The notes: a model not told the origin generated them from the sequence alone. 58,235 bases of DNA from an uncultured Clostridia bacterium (GCA_947167565.1 CAMVIN010000002.1:1-58235); one strand, 5' to 3'. Positions 11,466 to 20,149 are shown, counted from the stretch's first letter. Numbers and translations: made by a program.

Positions 11466-12275
11466 ATGATGCGTTCGTTGTGGACGGCGGCGACAGGGAT
11501 GATTGGACAGCAGACAAATTTGGATACGATTGCGAACAATTTGTCTAATATCAATACAACGGGGTACAAAACACAGGCGGCGAATTTTAAGACGCTGATT
11601 TATCAGAATTTACAGAAAAATTCCTACACATCGACGGGAGATCCAAAACCGGTCGGTGCGGAGGTAGGACTGGGAACAAGAGTTGGTTCTATTTCTTCCA
11701 GTTTTACACAGGGGGCACTGAACGCTTCCAATGGCGAATTTGACTATGCGATTGAGGGCGATGGCTTTTTCATGGTTCGGTTGAGTGATGGAAAGATTGG
11801 ATACACGAGAAATGGTCATTTCAACATGGCAGTTACCGGCAATGGAATTGCACTGACAGACAGTGCCGGCAATCCGGTGCTGGATACAGCCGGCAACCCG
11901 ATTAATCTCAATGGCAATTACACCACTTCGAAGGTGGCGATTGATTTATATGGCAATCTCACCTATCCGGATGCGACGAATAATCGACAGAATCTCGGTA
12001 TTCAGGTAGGACTTGCGTATTTTCCGAATGCAGGTGGTCTGGATAAGTCATCGGAATCTAATTATTTGGAGTCCGAGGCTTCCGGTGCGGCGACCATCAG
12101 TACAGCGACGGCACTTGGTTCGAAGATTAAGTCCGGATATTTGGAGGCATCGAATGTTCAGGCAGCAGATGAGATGGTTAATATGATTATTGCACAGCGT
12201 GCTTATGAGATGAACTCAAAGGCAATTCAGGCTTCCGATGAGATGTTGCAGCAGGCAAACAATTTGCGGTCTTGA
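11466..12275 (+). CDS. flgG: Flagellar distal rod protein FlgG/FlhP
   Basis: A 269-residue paralogue of the preceding protein, with N terminus LWTAATGMIGQQTNLDTIAN, the NLSNINTTGYK signature, and C terminus MVNMIIAQRAYEMNSKAIQ. It forms the distal rod. AGGAGGTGG precedes ATGATG at 11466/11469; either Met could be used. It is co-transcribed with flhO (28-base gap). Confidence 0.94.
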   Translation: MMRSLWTAATGMIGQQTNLDTIANNLSNINTTGYKTQAANFKTLIYQNLQKNSYTSTGDPKPVGAEVGLGTRVGSISSSFTQGALNASNGEFDYAIEGDGFFMVRLSDGKIGYTRNGHFNMAVTGNGIALTDSAGNPVLDTAGNPINLNGNYTTSKVAIDLYGNLTYPDATNNRQNLGIQVGLAYFPNAGGLDKSSESNYLESEASGAATISTATALGSKIKSGYLEASNVQAADEMVNMIIAQRAYEMNSKAIQASDEMLQQANNLRS

Positions 12276-12347
12276 TAAGAGAGGCTTAGTCTGACGGGGG
12301 TCAGAAAGTAGTCAGCAGATTGTGACAGTTCAGAAAGGATATGAATT

Positions 12348-12779
12348 ATGGCGATTACATTTGACAATACATATCTTACCAATTATTCTACTGACGCTAC
12401 GACTGCGGCGGCAGAGAAGCTTACCGGCACGATTCAGAATGCTGTGGAAGATGAGGAAATGCTTGACGCCTGCAAGGAATTTGAGGCGTATATGGTAGAG
12501 CAGATTTATAAGAACATGGAGAAGATATCCAAGATATTGACAGACGATGACGAAGAGGACAAAGAGGGCAGCGAGTATTTAGATATGTTCTCAGATACTT
12601 ATTTGCAGGATATTTCAAGTAAGATGATGAGCAGTGGGCAGAGTTTGGGGCTTGCAGAGCAGTTGTATAATTCCATTAAGGTGAATTCCGGCCAAGCGGC
12701 TACGGCGACAGAGGCAGTCGATACAACATCTGCAGTGGAAGCGGTATCATCAGCGGTTGCCGCAACAACAACGGATTGA
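12348..12779 (+). CDS. flgJ: Rod-binding protein, FlgJ N-terminal type
   Basis: A 143-residue protein with the rod-binding signature ACKEFEAYMVEQIYKNM and SDTYLQDISSKMMSSGQSLG, as in the N-terminal half of FlgJ. The muramidase half of enterobacterial FlgJ is absent, as is usual in Firmicutes. The last 35 residues are an Ala/Thr/Val-rich tail of low complexity. It likely caps or chaperones rod assembly. Preceded by AGAAAGGA. Confidence 0.88.
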   Translation: MAITFDNTYLTNYSTDATTAAAEKLTGTIQNAVEDEEMLDACKEFEAYMVEQIYKNMEKISKILTDDDEEDKEGSEYLDMFSDTYLQDISSKMMSSGQSLGLAEQLYNSIKVNSGQAATATEAVDTTSAVEAVSSAVAATTTD

Positions 12780-12833
12780 ACGTAATAAATGCTCATGGGA
12801 ATTTAATCAGAGTGGATTATATGGAATGTTCGA

Positions 12834-12866
12834 GGCGGAGTCTGTGTCAGGCTCCGCCTTATTTAT
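12834..12866 (+). terminator. Terminator of the mbl-rod operon
   Basis: GGCGGAG at 12834-12840 pairs with CTCCGCC at 12852-12858, followed by a T-rich stretch (TTATTTAT). Confidence 0.8.
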
Positions 12867-12927
12867 ATTGAGTCTGGATTAATGCAATAAATTTATGCAT
12901 TGTGTCCGGACGAATGCGGAGGATCAC

Positions 12928-15174
12928 ATGGAAGAGAGAAAGGGATATGTCTCACATATTATTTTTCGGAATCAGGAAAACGGGTACACCGTTTTTGAAT
13001 TGGAGATGAGTGACGGAGAGACGGAGACTTGTGTGGGAACAATACCATTTATTAATGAGGGAGAGTATGTCTGTTTAAAAGGGGAGATGGTCAAACATCC
13101 CGTTTATATGGAGCAGTTAAAGGTCAGTTCTTTTGAGGTGGAGGAGCCGGATGATGCAATGGCGATGCTGCGCTATTTGGCTTCGGGAGCGATTGCGGGG
13201 ATTCGCGGTGGGCTGGCAAAGAGAATAGTGGATAAATTCGGTGATGACACCTTTCGGATTATAGAGAAAGAGCCGGAACGACTGGCAGAGGTTAAGGGCA
13301 TCAGTGCGAAAAAGGCGATAGCGATTTCGATGCAATTTGAGGAAAAGCATGAGATGCGTAAGGCGATTATTTTTCTGCAGAAATATGGAGTCAGTAATCA
13401 GTTGGCGGTAAAAATATTTAAGGCATATGGGAACGCTCTTTACGATGTAGTGAGACAAAATCCATATCAGTTAGCGGAGGATATTACGGGAGTTGGGTTT
13501 AAGATTGCAGATGATATTGCAAGAAAATCCGGATTTGCACTGGATTCAGTGGCGCGAATCCGCGCCGGTATTTTATATGTGCTTCATGAGGGAACCGGCA
13601 ATGGATATGTCTACATGCCGGAAAAATTACTTTTTCAAGACGCAACTTATCGTCTGGAAGTTTCTCCGGACAAAATTGCAGATGCGCTGGATGGCATGGA
13701 GAGGGATCGGGCGGTTATTGTCACAGAAGAGAGAAATATTTATCTTCCCTCCTTGTATTATGCTGAGCTGAACTGTGCTCGAATGCTGACAGATTTGAAT
13801 GTGCCGATGAGGCGGAATTCGAAGGCTCTGGATGCAATGATAGAGAGAATGGAAAAAGCGGAAAAATTAGAATTGGATGAGAGACAGAAAATGGCGGTGC
13901 GCGAAGCAATGTGCAGTGGACTTCTTGTCATTACCGGTGGTCCGGGAACGGGAAAGACAACGACGATTAATATGATGATTCGCTGCATGAGGGAAGAGGG
14001 GATGGAGATTCTTTTGGCGGCACCTACAGGCCGCGCGGCAAAACGGATGTCAGAGGCAACGGGATATGAGGCTCAGACAATTCACCGCTTGTTGGAATAC
14101 AATGGTGCTCTTTTGGAGCAGGAGGATTCAGCGGACAGAAATCAGGAGGAACTGTTTGGAAGAAATGAGTGGAATCCGCTGGAAACGGACGTAATTATTA
14201 TTGATGAGATGTCTATGGTTGATATTTACCTGTTCCATAGTCTTTTGAAGGCGGTTGCGGTCGGAACTCGGTTGATTCTTGTAGGAGATGTGAATCAGCT
14301 TCCGAGTGTTGGACCGGGCAATGTGCTAAAGGATATTATTCGTTCTCATTGCTTTAATATAGTAAAGTTGTCGCGTATTTTCCGACAGGCGGCGGAGAGT
14401 GATATTATTGTTAATGCTCACCGGATTAATGACGGCGAGGAGATTGCGCTGGACAATCAGAGCAAAGATTTCTTTTGTCTGAAGAGAGAGGATAGTCACG
14501 GGGTACTGGAGGTTATGCTATGGCTTGTGCGTGATAAGATGCCGAAATATACAGACTGTACGCCGTTTGATGTTCAGGTGTTGACACCGATGAAAAAGGG
14601 CGAACTTGGCGTGTATCGCTGCAATGAAATTTTGCAGAAGTATCTCAACCCGGAGTCTCCCAATAAAGGGCAGATTGAGAGTCATGGCGTATTGTTTCGC
14701 GAGGGTGACAAGGTGATGCAGATGAAAAACAATTATCAGATTAAATGGCAGGTGCGTGGCTATCACAATGTGATGATTGAAGAGGGAGAGGGTGTGTTTA
14801 ATGGCGACTGCGGAATTATCACGGAGATTGACGCCCTTAACAAAGAAATAACGGTTCGATTTGACGATGAAAAATATGTGACCTATCCACAGGGAAACTG
14901 GGATGAGTTAGAACTGGCATATGCGATTACAATACATAAGTCTCAGGGGAGTGAGTACCCGGCCGTTGTCCTTCCGATTCTCACCGGACCTCGCCCACTC
15001 ATGAACCGCAATATTTTGTATACGGCGGTCACGAGAGGAAAAAAATGTGTCACAATCGTGGGAAACAAGCAGACGGTACTTGATATGATACATAATAAAA
15101 CGGAGCAGTTGAGGTATTCTTCGCTCTGCGAGCGAATTTGCGAAATAGAAGAAAAAAACAGGGTGCAAAATTAG
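12928..15174 (+). CDS. recD2: RecD2 family DNA helicase
   Basis: A 748-residue 5'-3' helicase of the RecD2 group found in bacteria lacking RecBC partners. Helix-hairpin-helix modules occur around residues 120-205 (VKGISAKKA; ITGVGFKIADDIA). Walker A GGPGTGKTT is at residues 337-345, Walker B IIIDEMSM follows, and the C-terminal helicase motifs (AITIHKSQGSE and ILYTAVTRGKK) are intact. The frame opens 33 bases earlier, but GGAGG six bases before the ATG at 12928 fixes the start. It acts in DNA repair and fork maintenance. Confidence 0.95.
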   Translation: MEERKGYVSHIIFRNQENGYTVFELEMSDGETETCVGTIPFINEGEYVCLKGEMVKHPVYMEQLKVSSFEVEEPDDAMAMLRYLASGAIAGIRGGLAKRIVDKFGDDTFRIIEKEPERLAEVKGISAKKAIAISMQFEEKHEMRKAIIFLQKYGVSNQLAVKIFKAYGNALYDVVRQNPYQLAEDITGVGFKIADDIARKSGFALDSVARIRAGILYVLHEGTGNGYVYMPEKLLFQDATYRLEVSPDKIADALDGMERDRAVIVTEERNIYLPSLYYAELNCARMLTDLNVPMRRNSKALDAMIERMEKAEKLELDERQKMAVREAMCSGLLVITGGPGTGKTTTINMMIRCMREEGMEILLAAPTGRAAKRMSEATGYEAQTIHRLLEYNGALLEQEDSADRNQEELFGRNEWNPLETDVIIIDEMSMVDIYLFHSLLKAVAVGTRLILVGDVNQLPSVGPGNVLKDIIRSHCFNIVKLSRIFRQAAESDIIVNAHRINDGEEIALDNQSKDFFCLKREDSHGVLEVMLWLVRDKMPKYTDCTPFDVQVLTPMKKGELGVYRCNEILQKYLNPESPNKGQIESHGVLFREGDKVMQMKNNYQIKWQVRGYHNVMIEEGEGVFNGDCGIITEIDALNKEITVRFDDEKYVTYPQGNWDELELAYAITIHKSQGSEYPAVVLPILTGPRPLMNRNILYTAVTRGKKCVTIVGNKQTVLDMIHNKTEQLRYSSLCERICEIEEKNRVQN

Positions 15175-15206
15175 TAAATGTCTGTTATAATAGTAAGAAA
15201 GGATTG

Positions 15207-15930
15207 ATGGCGTATCGGGATCGATATATTAGGGCTTTTATTTCCGGTCAAATGTCCTATGTGTGGTAAACTTTTGGTGCGTGGAGAACGTGGTATATGC
15301 CGGGAGTGTCGAGAACACTTGCCGGTGGTTACAGAACCGGTTTGCCGACATTGTGGAAAGCCGATTGCGGACAGCGGAAAGGCGGTTTGTCTGGACTGTG
15401 CAAAGAAAAGTAGTGAAATCAGAGAAGGAAAGGCTCTTTGGACGTATACGGAGCAGATGAAAAGTGCCATTGCTGATTTTAAATATAGCGGTCACATGAA
15501 CAGTGGGGAATTTTTCGCAGAGGAATTGTTGCGCTGTGGACACGACTGGATTTGCAGCAGGAAGGTGGAGTGCATTGTGCCGGTTCCGCTTCATGCAAGA
15601 AAGAAGCGGTTTCGCGGATTTAATCAAGCGGAGTATCTTGCCGGTTATCTTGCAGAGAATCTGCAGCTTCCGGTTTGTCGGGCTCTTGTTCGAACAAGGG
15701 ATACGAGACCTCAGAAGGGACTGGATGATAAGCAGAGAGCAAAGAATTTACGGGGAGTTTTTGAATTGACAAAAGGTGGTCTGAAGGTCTTGCGGGATGT
15801 TCAGCGAATATTGCTTGTCGATGATATATATACGACAGGCGCAACATTGGAAGAATGTGCGAGGGCACTTAGAACATACAGTGATTTTTCTGTATATTCT
15901 ATTTGTCTGTGCATTGGCAAGGATTATTGA
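15207..15930 (+). CDS. comF: ComF family phosphoribosyltransferase-like protein, start frameshifted
   Basis: A ComFC-type protein: N-terminal zinc-finger region (KCPMCGK...GICREC, then VCRHCGKP and VCLDCAKK) and a C-terminal PRTase fold with the PRPP-loop ILLVDDIYTTGAT. In naturally competent bacteria it supports DNA uptake. The first standard in-frame start, ATG 15259, would delete the first zinc cysteine. The same frame is open back to 15208 and reads RIGIDILGLLFPVKCP, the normal family N terminus, but contains no ATG, GTG or TTG. An ATG with a ribosome site at 15207 is one base out of frame. One extra G after that ATG would explain it. Confidence 0.85.
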
Positions 15931-15955
15931 AGATTAATGTAAGGAGGGATTTGAC

Positions 15956-16357
15956 ATGGAAGTTGTTACATGTAGAAGTTGTGGGAAGCTGTTTAATTAT
16001 ATCAGGGGAGCTCATGTGTGTCCGGTTTGCCAGAAGAAGCTGGAAGAGAAATTCCTTGACGTAAAGAAATTTGTACGGGAGAATCCGGACGTGGACATCA
16101 AGACACTTTCGGAGGAGAAAGATGTATCCGTTGCTCAGATTAAGAGATGGGTGCGTGAGGAGAGGCTGATTTTCTCTGAAGATTCTCCGGTCGGGCTGCC
16201 ATGCGAGAGCTGTGGTGCTACCATTAAGACCGGAAGGCTGTGTGACAAATGTAAGCAGAATTTGATGGGCGGCTTGAGAGATGCTGCTTCCGTGCCGAGG
16301 GTGGAACGGCCGCAGAGAAAGAGGGCAACAGACAACAAAATGCGCTTCTTAGATTGA
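15956..16357 (+). CDS. yvyF: Flagellar operon protein YvyF
   Basis: A 133-residue protein with an N-terminal CRSCGK...CPVCQKK zinc ribbon, a helix-turn-helix-like middle (SEEKDVSVAQIKRWVREERL) and a second CESCG...CDKC zinc pair. This matches the flagellar operon protein family (YvyF), which in Bacillus lies directly after comFC and before flgM, the same order as here. It is 25 bases after comF with AAGGAGGG. It is thought to influence flagellin export or expression; its exact function is not settled. Confidence 0.88.
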   Translation: MEVVTCRSCGKLFNYIRGAHVCPVCQKKLEEKFLDVKKFVRENPDVDIKTLSEEKDVSVAQIKRWVREERLIFSEDSPVGLPCESCGATIKTGRLCDKCKQNLMGGLRDAASVPRVERPQRKRATDNKMRFLD

Positions 16358-16408
16358 TTGCGAACAATTCAAGCGCATAAAGTGACTGTGAATAATGTAG
16401 AGTTAATA

Positions 16409-16443
16409 AAATGGCATGGGACGGTTGTCGTTCCATGCCATTT
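16409..16443. terminator. Bidirectional terminator between yvyF and ridA
   Basis: AAATGGCATGG and CCATGCCATTT form a perfect 11-base-pair stem between two convergent genes, with A-rich and T-rich flanks that serve both directions. Confidence 0.85.
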
Positions 16444-16480
16444 GTTTGAGTGTACAATTCAAATAAAAAATCCCGCCGTA

Positions 16481-16861
16481 TCAATCAAGTGACACAATTG
16501 CCTCAATTTCAATCAGAACATCCTTTGGAAGACGTGCCACTTCGACACAGGAGCGTGCCGGGCAGTCTTTCTGGAAATATTTTGAATAGATTTCATTGAC
16601 TGTTGAAAAGTCATCCATGTTTTTGATAAAGACAGTTGTTTTTACAGTATTATCAATGGATGTGCCGGCTTCCTGAATCAGAGCTGCAAGGTTACCGATT
16701 GCCTGCTCGGCCTGTTCTTCAATACCGCCCTGTACCAGTTCCCCGGTTGCCGGAACAATGGGAATGACACCTGACGTAAAAAGAAAGCCGTTTGTTATAA
16801 TTGCCTGTGAATATGGTCCGATGGCAGCCGGAGCCTTGTCTGTTGCTATAATTTTTTTCAT
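16481..16861 (-). CDS. ridA: RidA family reactive intermediate deaminase
   Basis: A 126-residue trimeric enzyme that hydrolyses reactive enamines and imines released by pyridoxal-phosphate enzymes. It has the typical start KIIATDKAPAAIGPYSQA, the ligand-binding arginine R103 in the context CPARSCVEVARLP, and the C-terminal IEIEAIV. It is transcribed towards the comF-yvyF group and away from cvfB. AAAGGTGTG lies before the start on the minus strand. Confidence 0.95.
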   Translation of the reverse strand: MKKIIATDKAPAAIGPYSQAIITNGFLFTSGVIPIVPATGELVQGGIEEQAEQAIGNLAALIQEAGTSIDNTVKTTVFIKNMDDFSTVNEIYSKYFQKDCPARSCVEVARLPKDVLIEIEAIVSLD

Positions 16862-16976
16862 TGTAAAATCACACCTTTCGTTTTAATCGGAAAGTGTCCG
16901 ATGCTATTGTTGGACTCTCCCTGTTTCAGTATATCGCAAAGAGAAAAAAATTTCACTATTTTTTTGCATTCATTTA

Positions 16977-16985
16977 TGTTAAAAT
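16977..16985 (+). promoter_or_regulatory. Likely extended -10 promoter of cvfB
   Basis: TGTTAAAAT forms an extended -10 (TGnTAAAAT) 39 bases upstream of the start codon. No good -35 lies at 17 bases, consistent with an extended -10 promoter. Confidence 0.45.
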
Positions 16986-17023
16986 GAGTGCAATACAAAA
17001 TAATGTAGGAAATGAGGATAACA

Positions 17024-17866
17024 ATGACAGAAAAAGAACTATTGGGTACGACCAGGAAACTTAGCGTGCTGAGAAAAAGTAAATTCGGGATTTATCTCGG
17101 GACAACTGATATGCCGGGGACGGAGATTTTGCTGCCGAACAATCAGGTTCCAACAGATTTGAGCGACGGCGATGAAATAGAGGTTTTTCTATACAAGGAT
17201 TCTGAGGATAGAGTCATTGCAACGCGGGAGAAACCATTTTTGCAATTAGGAGAAGTTGCGGCACTTCAGGTGACAGATGTAACAGGGATTGGAGCCTTTC
17301 TGGACTGGGGGCTGGTAAAAGACTTGTTTTTGCCGTTTAAAGAGCAGACAAGAAAAGTCGCTGTGGGAGACACTGTGTTGGCGGCCCTGTACATAGATAA
17401 GAGTTCGAGACTGTGTGCGACAATGCGCATTTATCATTACCTCTCCTGCGAGAGTGGGTATAACAAAGGTGACCATGTGCATGGAAGAGTGTATGAAATA
17501 ACAGAGAGTTTTGGCGTGTTTGTGGCAGTGGACGACAAATACTCAGCCCTGATTCCTCACAACGAGATGTCAAGAGAATTTCGCGTGGGTGAGGAGATAG
17601 ACGCAAGGATTAAGTCGGTCACTGCGGATGGAAAACTCACACTCAGCCTGCAAGAAAAAGTAAAAGTGCAGATGGGAGTAGATGCCGATAGGATTCTAAA
17701 GCGATTGGAGGAAGCGGGGGGATATCTTCCATTTCATGACAAGACATCGCCGGAGATTATTAAGCGTGAATTTCAAATCAGTAAAGCCGCATTCAAACGC
17801 GCACTGGGACGGCTGCTAAAAGGTAATAAAATAGAATTTGCAGATAACGGAATCCGCTTAAAATAA
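17024..17866 (+). CDS. cvfB: CvfB-like S1 RNA-binding protein
   Basis: A 280-residue protein with tandem S1-type OB folds (about residues 5-60, 66-130 and 145-205; the third is closest to consensus, GDHVHGRVYEITESFGVFVAV) and a C-terminal winged-helix (ISKAAFKRALGRLLKGNKIEF). This is the architecture of CvfB/YitL, a cytoplasmic RNA-binding regulator. An ATG at 17012 is in frame, but GAGGA six bases before the ATG at 17024 supports the later start. Confidence 0.88.
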   Translation: MTEKELLGTTRKLSVLRKSKFGIYLGTTDMPGTEILLPNNQVPTDLSDGDEIEVFLYKDSEDRVIATREKPFLQLGEVAALQVTDVTGIGAFLDWGLVKDLFLPFKEQTRKVAVGDTVLAALYIDKSSRLCATMRIYHYLSCESGYNKGDHVHGRVYEITESFGVFVAVDDKYSALIPHNEMSREFRVGEEIDARIKSVTADGKLTLSLQEKVKVQMGVDADRILKRLEEAGGYLPFHDKTSPEIIKREFQISKAAFKRALGRLLKGNKIEFADNGIRLK

Positions 17867-17888
17867 CTGTGGAACAAAAGAGGAGAAA

Positions 17889-17920
17889 CAGAAAAGACTC
17901 CCGGGGGAGTCTTTTCTGTT
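17889..17920. terminator. Bidirectional terminator between cvfB and yjfB
   Basis: CAGAAAAGACTCC pairs with GGAGTCTTTTCTG; the stem carries its own A- and T-runs and can stop transcription from both convergent genes. It touches the stop codon of the minus-strand gene. Confidence 0.85.
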
Positions 17921-18114
17921 CAAATTGTAATGTCGAAGTTGCCGCCGAGATTTGGATTGACAGACTGTTCCATCATCGCTGTGATGGCGGCCCCTTGGGC
18001 TTCTGCTGTATCCATAACCTTAGAAAGCACTTGCGTGCTAATCTGTTCCATTGTGACATTCTGAGAATTCATAATAGAATAGGCAGCAATATCAATTCCG
18101 TCGGATAATTCCAT
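17920..18114 (-). CDS. yjfB: YjfB family putative motility protein
   Basis: A 64-residue protein starting MELSDGIDIAAYSIMNSQN and ending in an Asn/Gly-rich tail. It matches the YjfB/putative motility protein family, which in Bacillus belongs to the sigma-D (motility) regulon. A longer reading frame exists, but AGGAGGTG at 18120-18127 (minus strand) sets this start. The molecular role is unknown; the flagellar genes nearby fit the family. Confidence 0.82.
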   Translation of the reverse strand: MELSDGIDIAAYSIMNSQNVTMEQISTQVLSKVMDTAEAQGAAITAMMEQSVNPNLGGNFDITI

Positions 18115-18237
18115 CCCGGCACCTCCTCGCATAATGTGTAATAGAGTTTTGTTGCGCCAAAACATCTACCCTTATTATACCACAGGTAATATAAAGAGAA
18201 AAGAAAAAAATATTCAATTCTTGTAGAATATTTTTAG

Positions 18238-18266
18238 TTGACAGAGTTACGTTTTCTTGTTATACT
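18238..18266 (+). promoter_or_regulatory. Promoter of the NlpC/P60 gene
   Basis: A perfect TTGACA at 18238-18243 and TATACT at 18261-18266 with a 17-base spacer. Transcription would begin near 18273, leaving a leader of about 270 bases before the coding region. Confidence 0.85.
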
Positions 18267-18312
18267 TTAACATATCGTTAATAATTTTGTAATATTTTGC
18301 AACAAGTCAGCA

Positions 18313-18380
18313 CCCTGTGAATTCATCACAATTCTTGGAAAAGTTCACTTTTCAAACAGAATTGTGATGAATTCACAGGG
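18313..18380. repeat. 23-bp perfect inverted repeat in the NlpC/P60 leader
   Basis: The arm at 18313-18335 (begins CCCTGTGAATTCATCAC) is exactly complementary to 18358-18380. The 22-base loop contains a smaller stem (GGAAAAG/CTTTTC). In RNA this would be a very stable hairpin. No T-run follows, so it is not a standard terminator. Confidence 0.9.
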
Positions 18381-18412
18381 CGGACAAGCGCTTATAGCGC
18401 TCTGACCGCCCA
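18378..18412 (+). promoter_or_regulatory. Second GC-rich hairpin in the leader
   Basis: GGGCGG at 18378-18383 pairs with CCGCCC at 18406-18411; inside, AGCGCT at 18387-18392 and at 18396-18401 form a second short stem. It shares three G residues with the preceding repeat, so the two structures compete at the boundary. Confidence 0.65.
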
Positions 18413-18413
18413 C

Positions 18414-18480
18414 ACCCGGAGGAGGCTAAGGAATGGCACCCGGAGGGGGGCTGAGGAATGGCACCCGGAGGGGGCTGAGG
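18414..18480 (+). repeat. Tandem 24-25 bp repeats before the NlpC/P60 gene
   Basis: Units start at 18414, 18438 and 18463. Each begins ACCCGGAGG and continues GGCT-AGGAATGGC; the third is incomplete. Together they make up most of the last 130 bases before the start codon. They carry repeated GGAGG cores that resemble ribosome sites but have no start codon nearby. Confidence 0.85.
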
Positions 18481-18546
18481 GAAAAACACAAGGGATAACA
18501 ATAAGAAAAATCACAAAACAGTTTCATAGCAAATGGAGGGAAATAC

Positions 18547-20121
18547 ATGCAACGAAACAAAACGGTCAAAGGCCTGAAAATGGTTTTGGGAGCCGGCCTT
18601 GTTTTAGCAATTGGTACATTTGGACACAGTATGATTTCATCATCTACGACGATGGGAACAGAGACAGAATTAGCAGGAATGTCATACACATTGGATCAGT
18701 TGTGCAATGTACAGGCCGGTACGAGTCAGACAGATCCTGAGGCGATTATTGCCTTTGATGATACGAGCAAAGATGGAGACACGACCAATGCAAGTGGTTC
18801 GGCGGTCAGCGGTTCGGCCGTAGATGATTCAACGCCGGATACAGTTACGGAAAATACAGCAGAATCGACACCAAAACCGGAGTCAGAGTATGCCAATGTT
18901 GGTATCTCGATTGCGGCAGATTATGTCAATATACGTAAGAAACCAAATACAGATGCTGAGATAGTTGGTAAGTTATACCGTGGAAGTGCTGCTACGATTA
19001 TTAAAACAGTAGGAGACTGGGTGTACATCAAGTCCGGTTCAGTCAGTGGATATATTATGGCGGACTATTTGGCAATTGGATACAGTGCTGAAAAACTGGT
19101 TGATAAATTCGGTACAAAGTGGGCGACGATTGCGGCTGACACGTTACGTGTCCGCGAGGAGAAAACGACAGATTCTACGATTGTGACTCTTCTTTCTCAG
19201 GACGAGAGTTATGAAGTTATTAAAGAAGAGGATGAGTGGTGTAAGATTTCTGTAGATGGCGACACGACCGGATATGTGGCAAAAGAGTATGTCAATGTAT
19301 CGGTACAGTTTAAAAAGGCAGTTTCAATCGAGGAAGAGCGAGAGGCTGCGAGAAGAAAAGCGGCTGCTGAAGCGGCAGAAAGAGAAGAGCAGAGACAGGT
19401 TTCCAGTAACAATGATTCCGACAGTTCTGATTCTTCATCAGAGAGCAGTAGTTCTTCAAATAGTTCTTCTGCTAAGCGTAGTTCTTCGAGTAGTTCTTCG
19501 AGCAGTTCTTCGAATGGATCTTCCGGAAAGAGTGGTTCTTCCAGCAGTTCCGGTAAGAGCAGTTCCGGAAGTGGTGGTAAATCCGGTTCTTCGAAGAGTT
19601 CTGACGGAAGTGGTGGAAAGAGTGGTTCCTCTTCATCCAGCAATGGAGGCGGCGGTTCCAGCAGTAAATCCAGTTCCGAGTCCAGCAATGGAGGCGGCGG
19701 TTCATCAGGAAGCTCCAGCAGTAGCGACAGTGATGGAAGCGGCGGAAGTGCTCTTGGCAGTGGTGATGGTTCTGCCATTGCATCCTACGCTCTGCAGTTT
19801 GTCGGTAACCCATATGTTTATGGTGGGACAAGTTTGACACATGGTACGGATTGCTCCGGTTTCACTATGTCGGTATTTAAGAAATTTGGTATCAGCCTGC
19901 CACGTACATCTCGTGAGCAGTCACGAGTAGGAAAGAAGATTAGTGTGTCCGATGCGAGAGCCGGTGACTTGATTTTCTATTCCAACGGCGGCGGTGTTAA
20001 TCACGTAGCACTCTGTATTGGCGGTGGACGAGTCGTTCATGCAAGTAATCCGAAGAGTGGTATTAAGACAAGCAATATATATTATCGTACACCTTATTGT
20101 GCACGTCGTGTGCTGAACTAA
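18547..20121 (+). CDS. Secreted NlpC/P60 cell-wall hydrolase with two SH3 domains
   Basis: A 524-residue peptidoglycan endopeptidase. A hydrophobic N-terminal segment (residues 10-25) targets it for export. Two bacterial SH3 domains follow, at about 112-180 (VNIRKKPNTDAEIVG) and 195-256 (LRVREEKTTDST). A basic/acidic helix leads to a very Ser/Gly-rich linker of some 120 residues. The C-terminal NlpC/P60 domain has catalytic C436 (TDCSGF), H486 (NHVALCIGGG) and H498 (VVHAS). The start follows AAATGGAGGG. It probably cleaves stem peptides during growth or cell separation. The linker is highly repetitive and may vary in length. Confidence 0.93.
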   Translation: MQRNKTVKGLKMVLGAGLVLAIGTFGHSMISSSTTMGTETELAGMSYTLDQLCNVQAGTSQTDPEAIIAFDDTSKDGDTTNASGSAVSGSAVDDSTPDTVTENTAESTPKPESEYANVGISIAADYVNIRKKPNTDAEIVGKLYRGSAATIIKTVGDWVYIKSGSVSGYIMADYLAIGYSAEKLVDKFGTKWATIAADTLRVREEKTTDSTIVTLLSQDESYEVIKEEDEWCKISVDGDTTGYVAKEYVNVSVQFKKAVSIEEEREAARRKAAAEAAEREEQRQVSSNNDSDSSDSSSESSSSSNSSSAKRSSSSSSSSSSSNGSSGKSGSSSSSGKSSSGSGGKSGSSKSSDGSGGKSGSSSSSNGGGGSSSKSSSESSNGGGGSSGSSSSSDSDGSGGSALGSGDGSAIASYALQFVGNPYVYGGTSLTHGTDCSGFTMSVFKKFGISLPRTSREQSRVGKKISVSDARAGDLIFYSNGGGVNHVALCIGGGRVVHASNPKSGIKTSNIYYRTPYCARRVLN

Positions 20122-20149
20122 GTGTATCTGTAATCGTTGTAAAAAAGCA

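Noticed and set aside
18414-18480. Short tandem repeats considered as a CRISPR array
   Set aside because: Units are directly adjacent with no unique spacers and no cas genes nearby.
18273-18546. c-di-AMP (ydaO-type) riboswitch before the NlpC/P60 gene
   Set aside because: The conserved ydaO core sequences are not present; the leader consists of different hairpins and repeats.
19209-19778. Pro/Leu/Glu-rich minus-strand frame
   Set aside because: Antisense of the Ser/Gly-rich linker of the NlpC/P60 protein; low complexity only.
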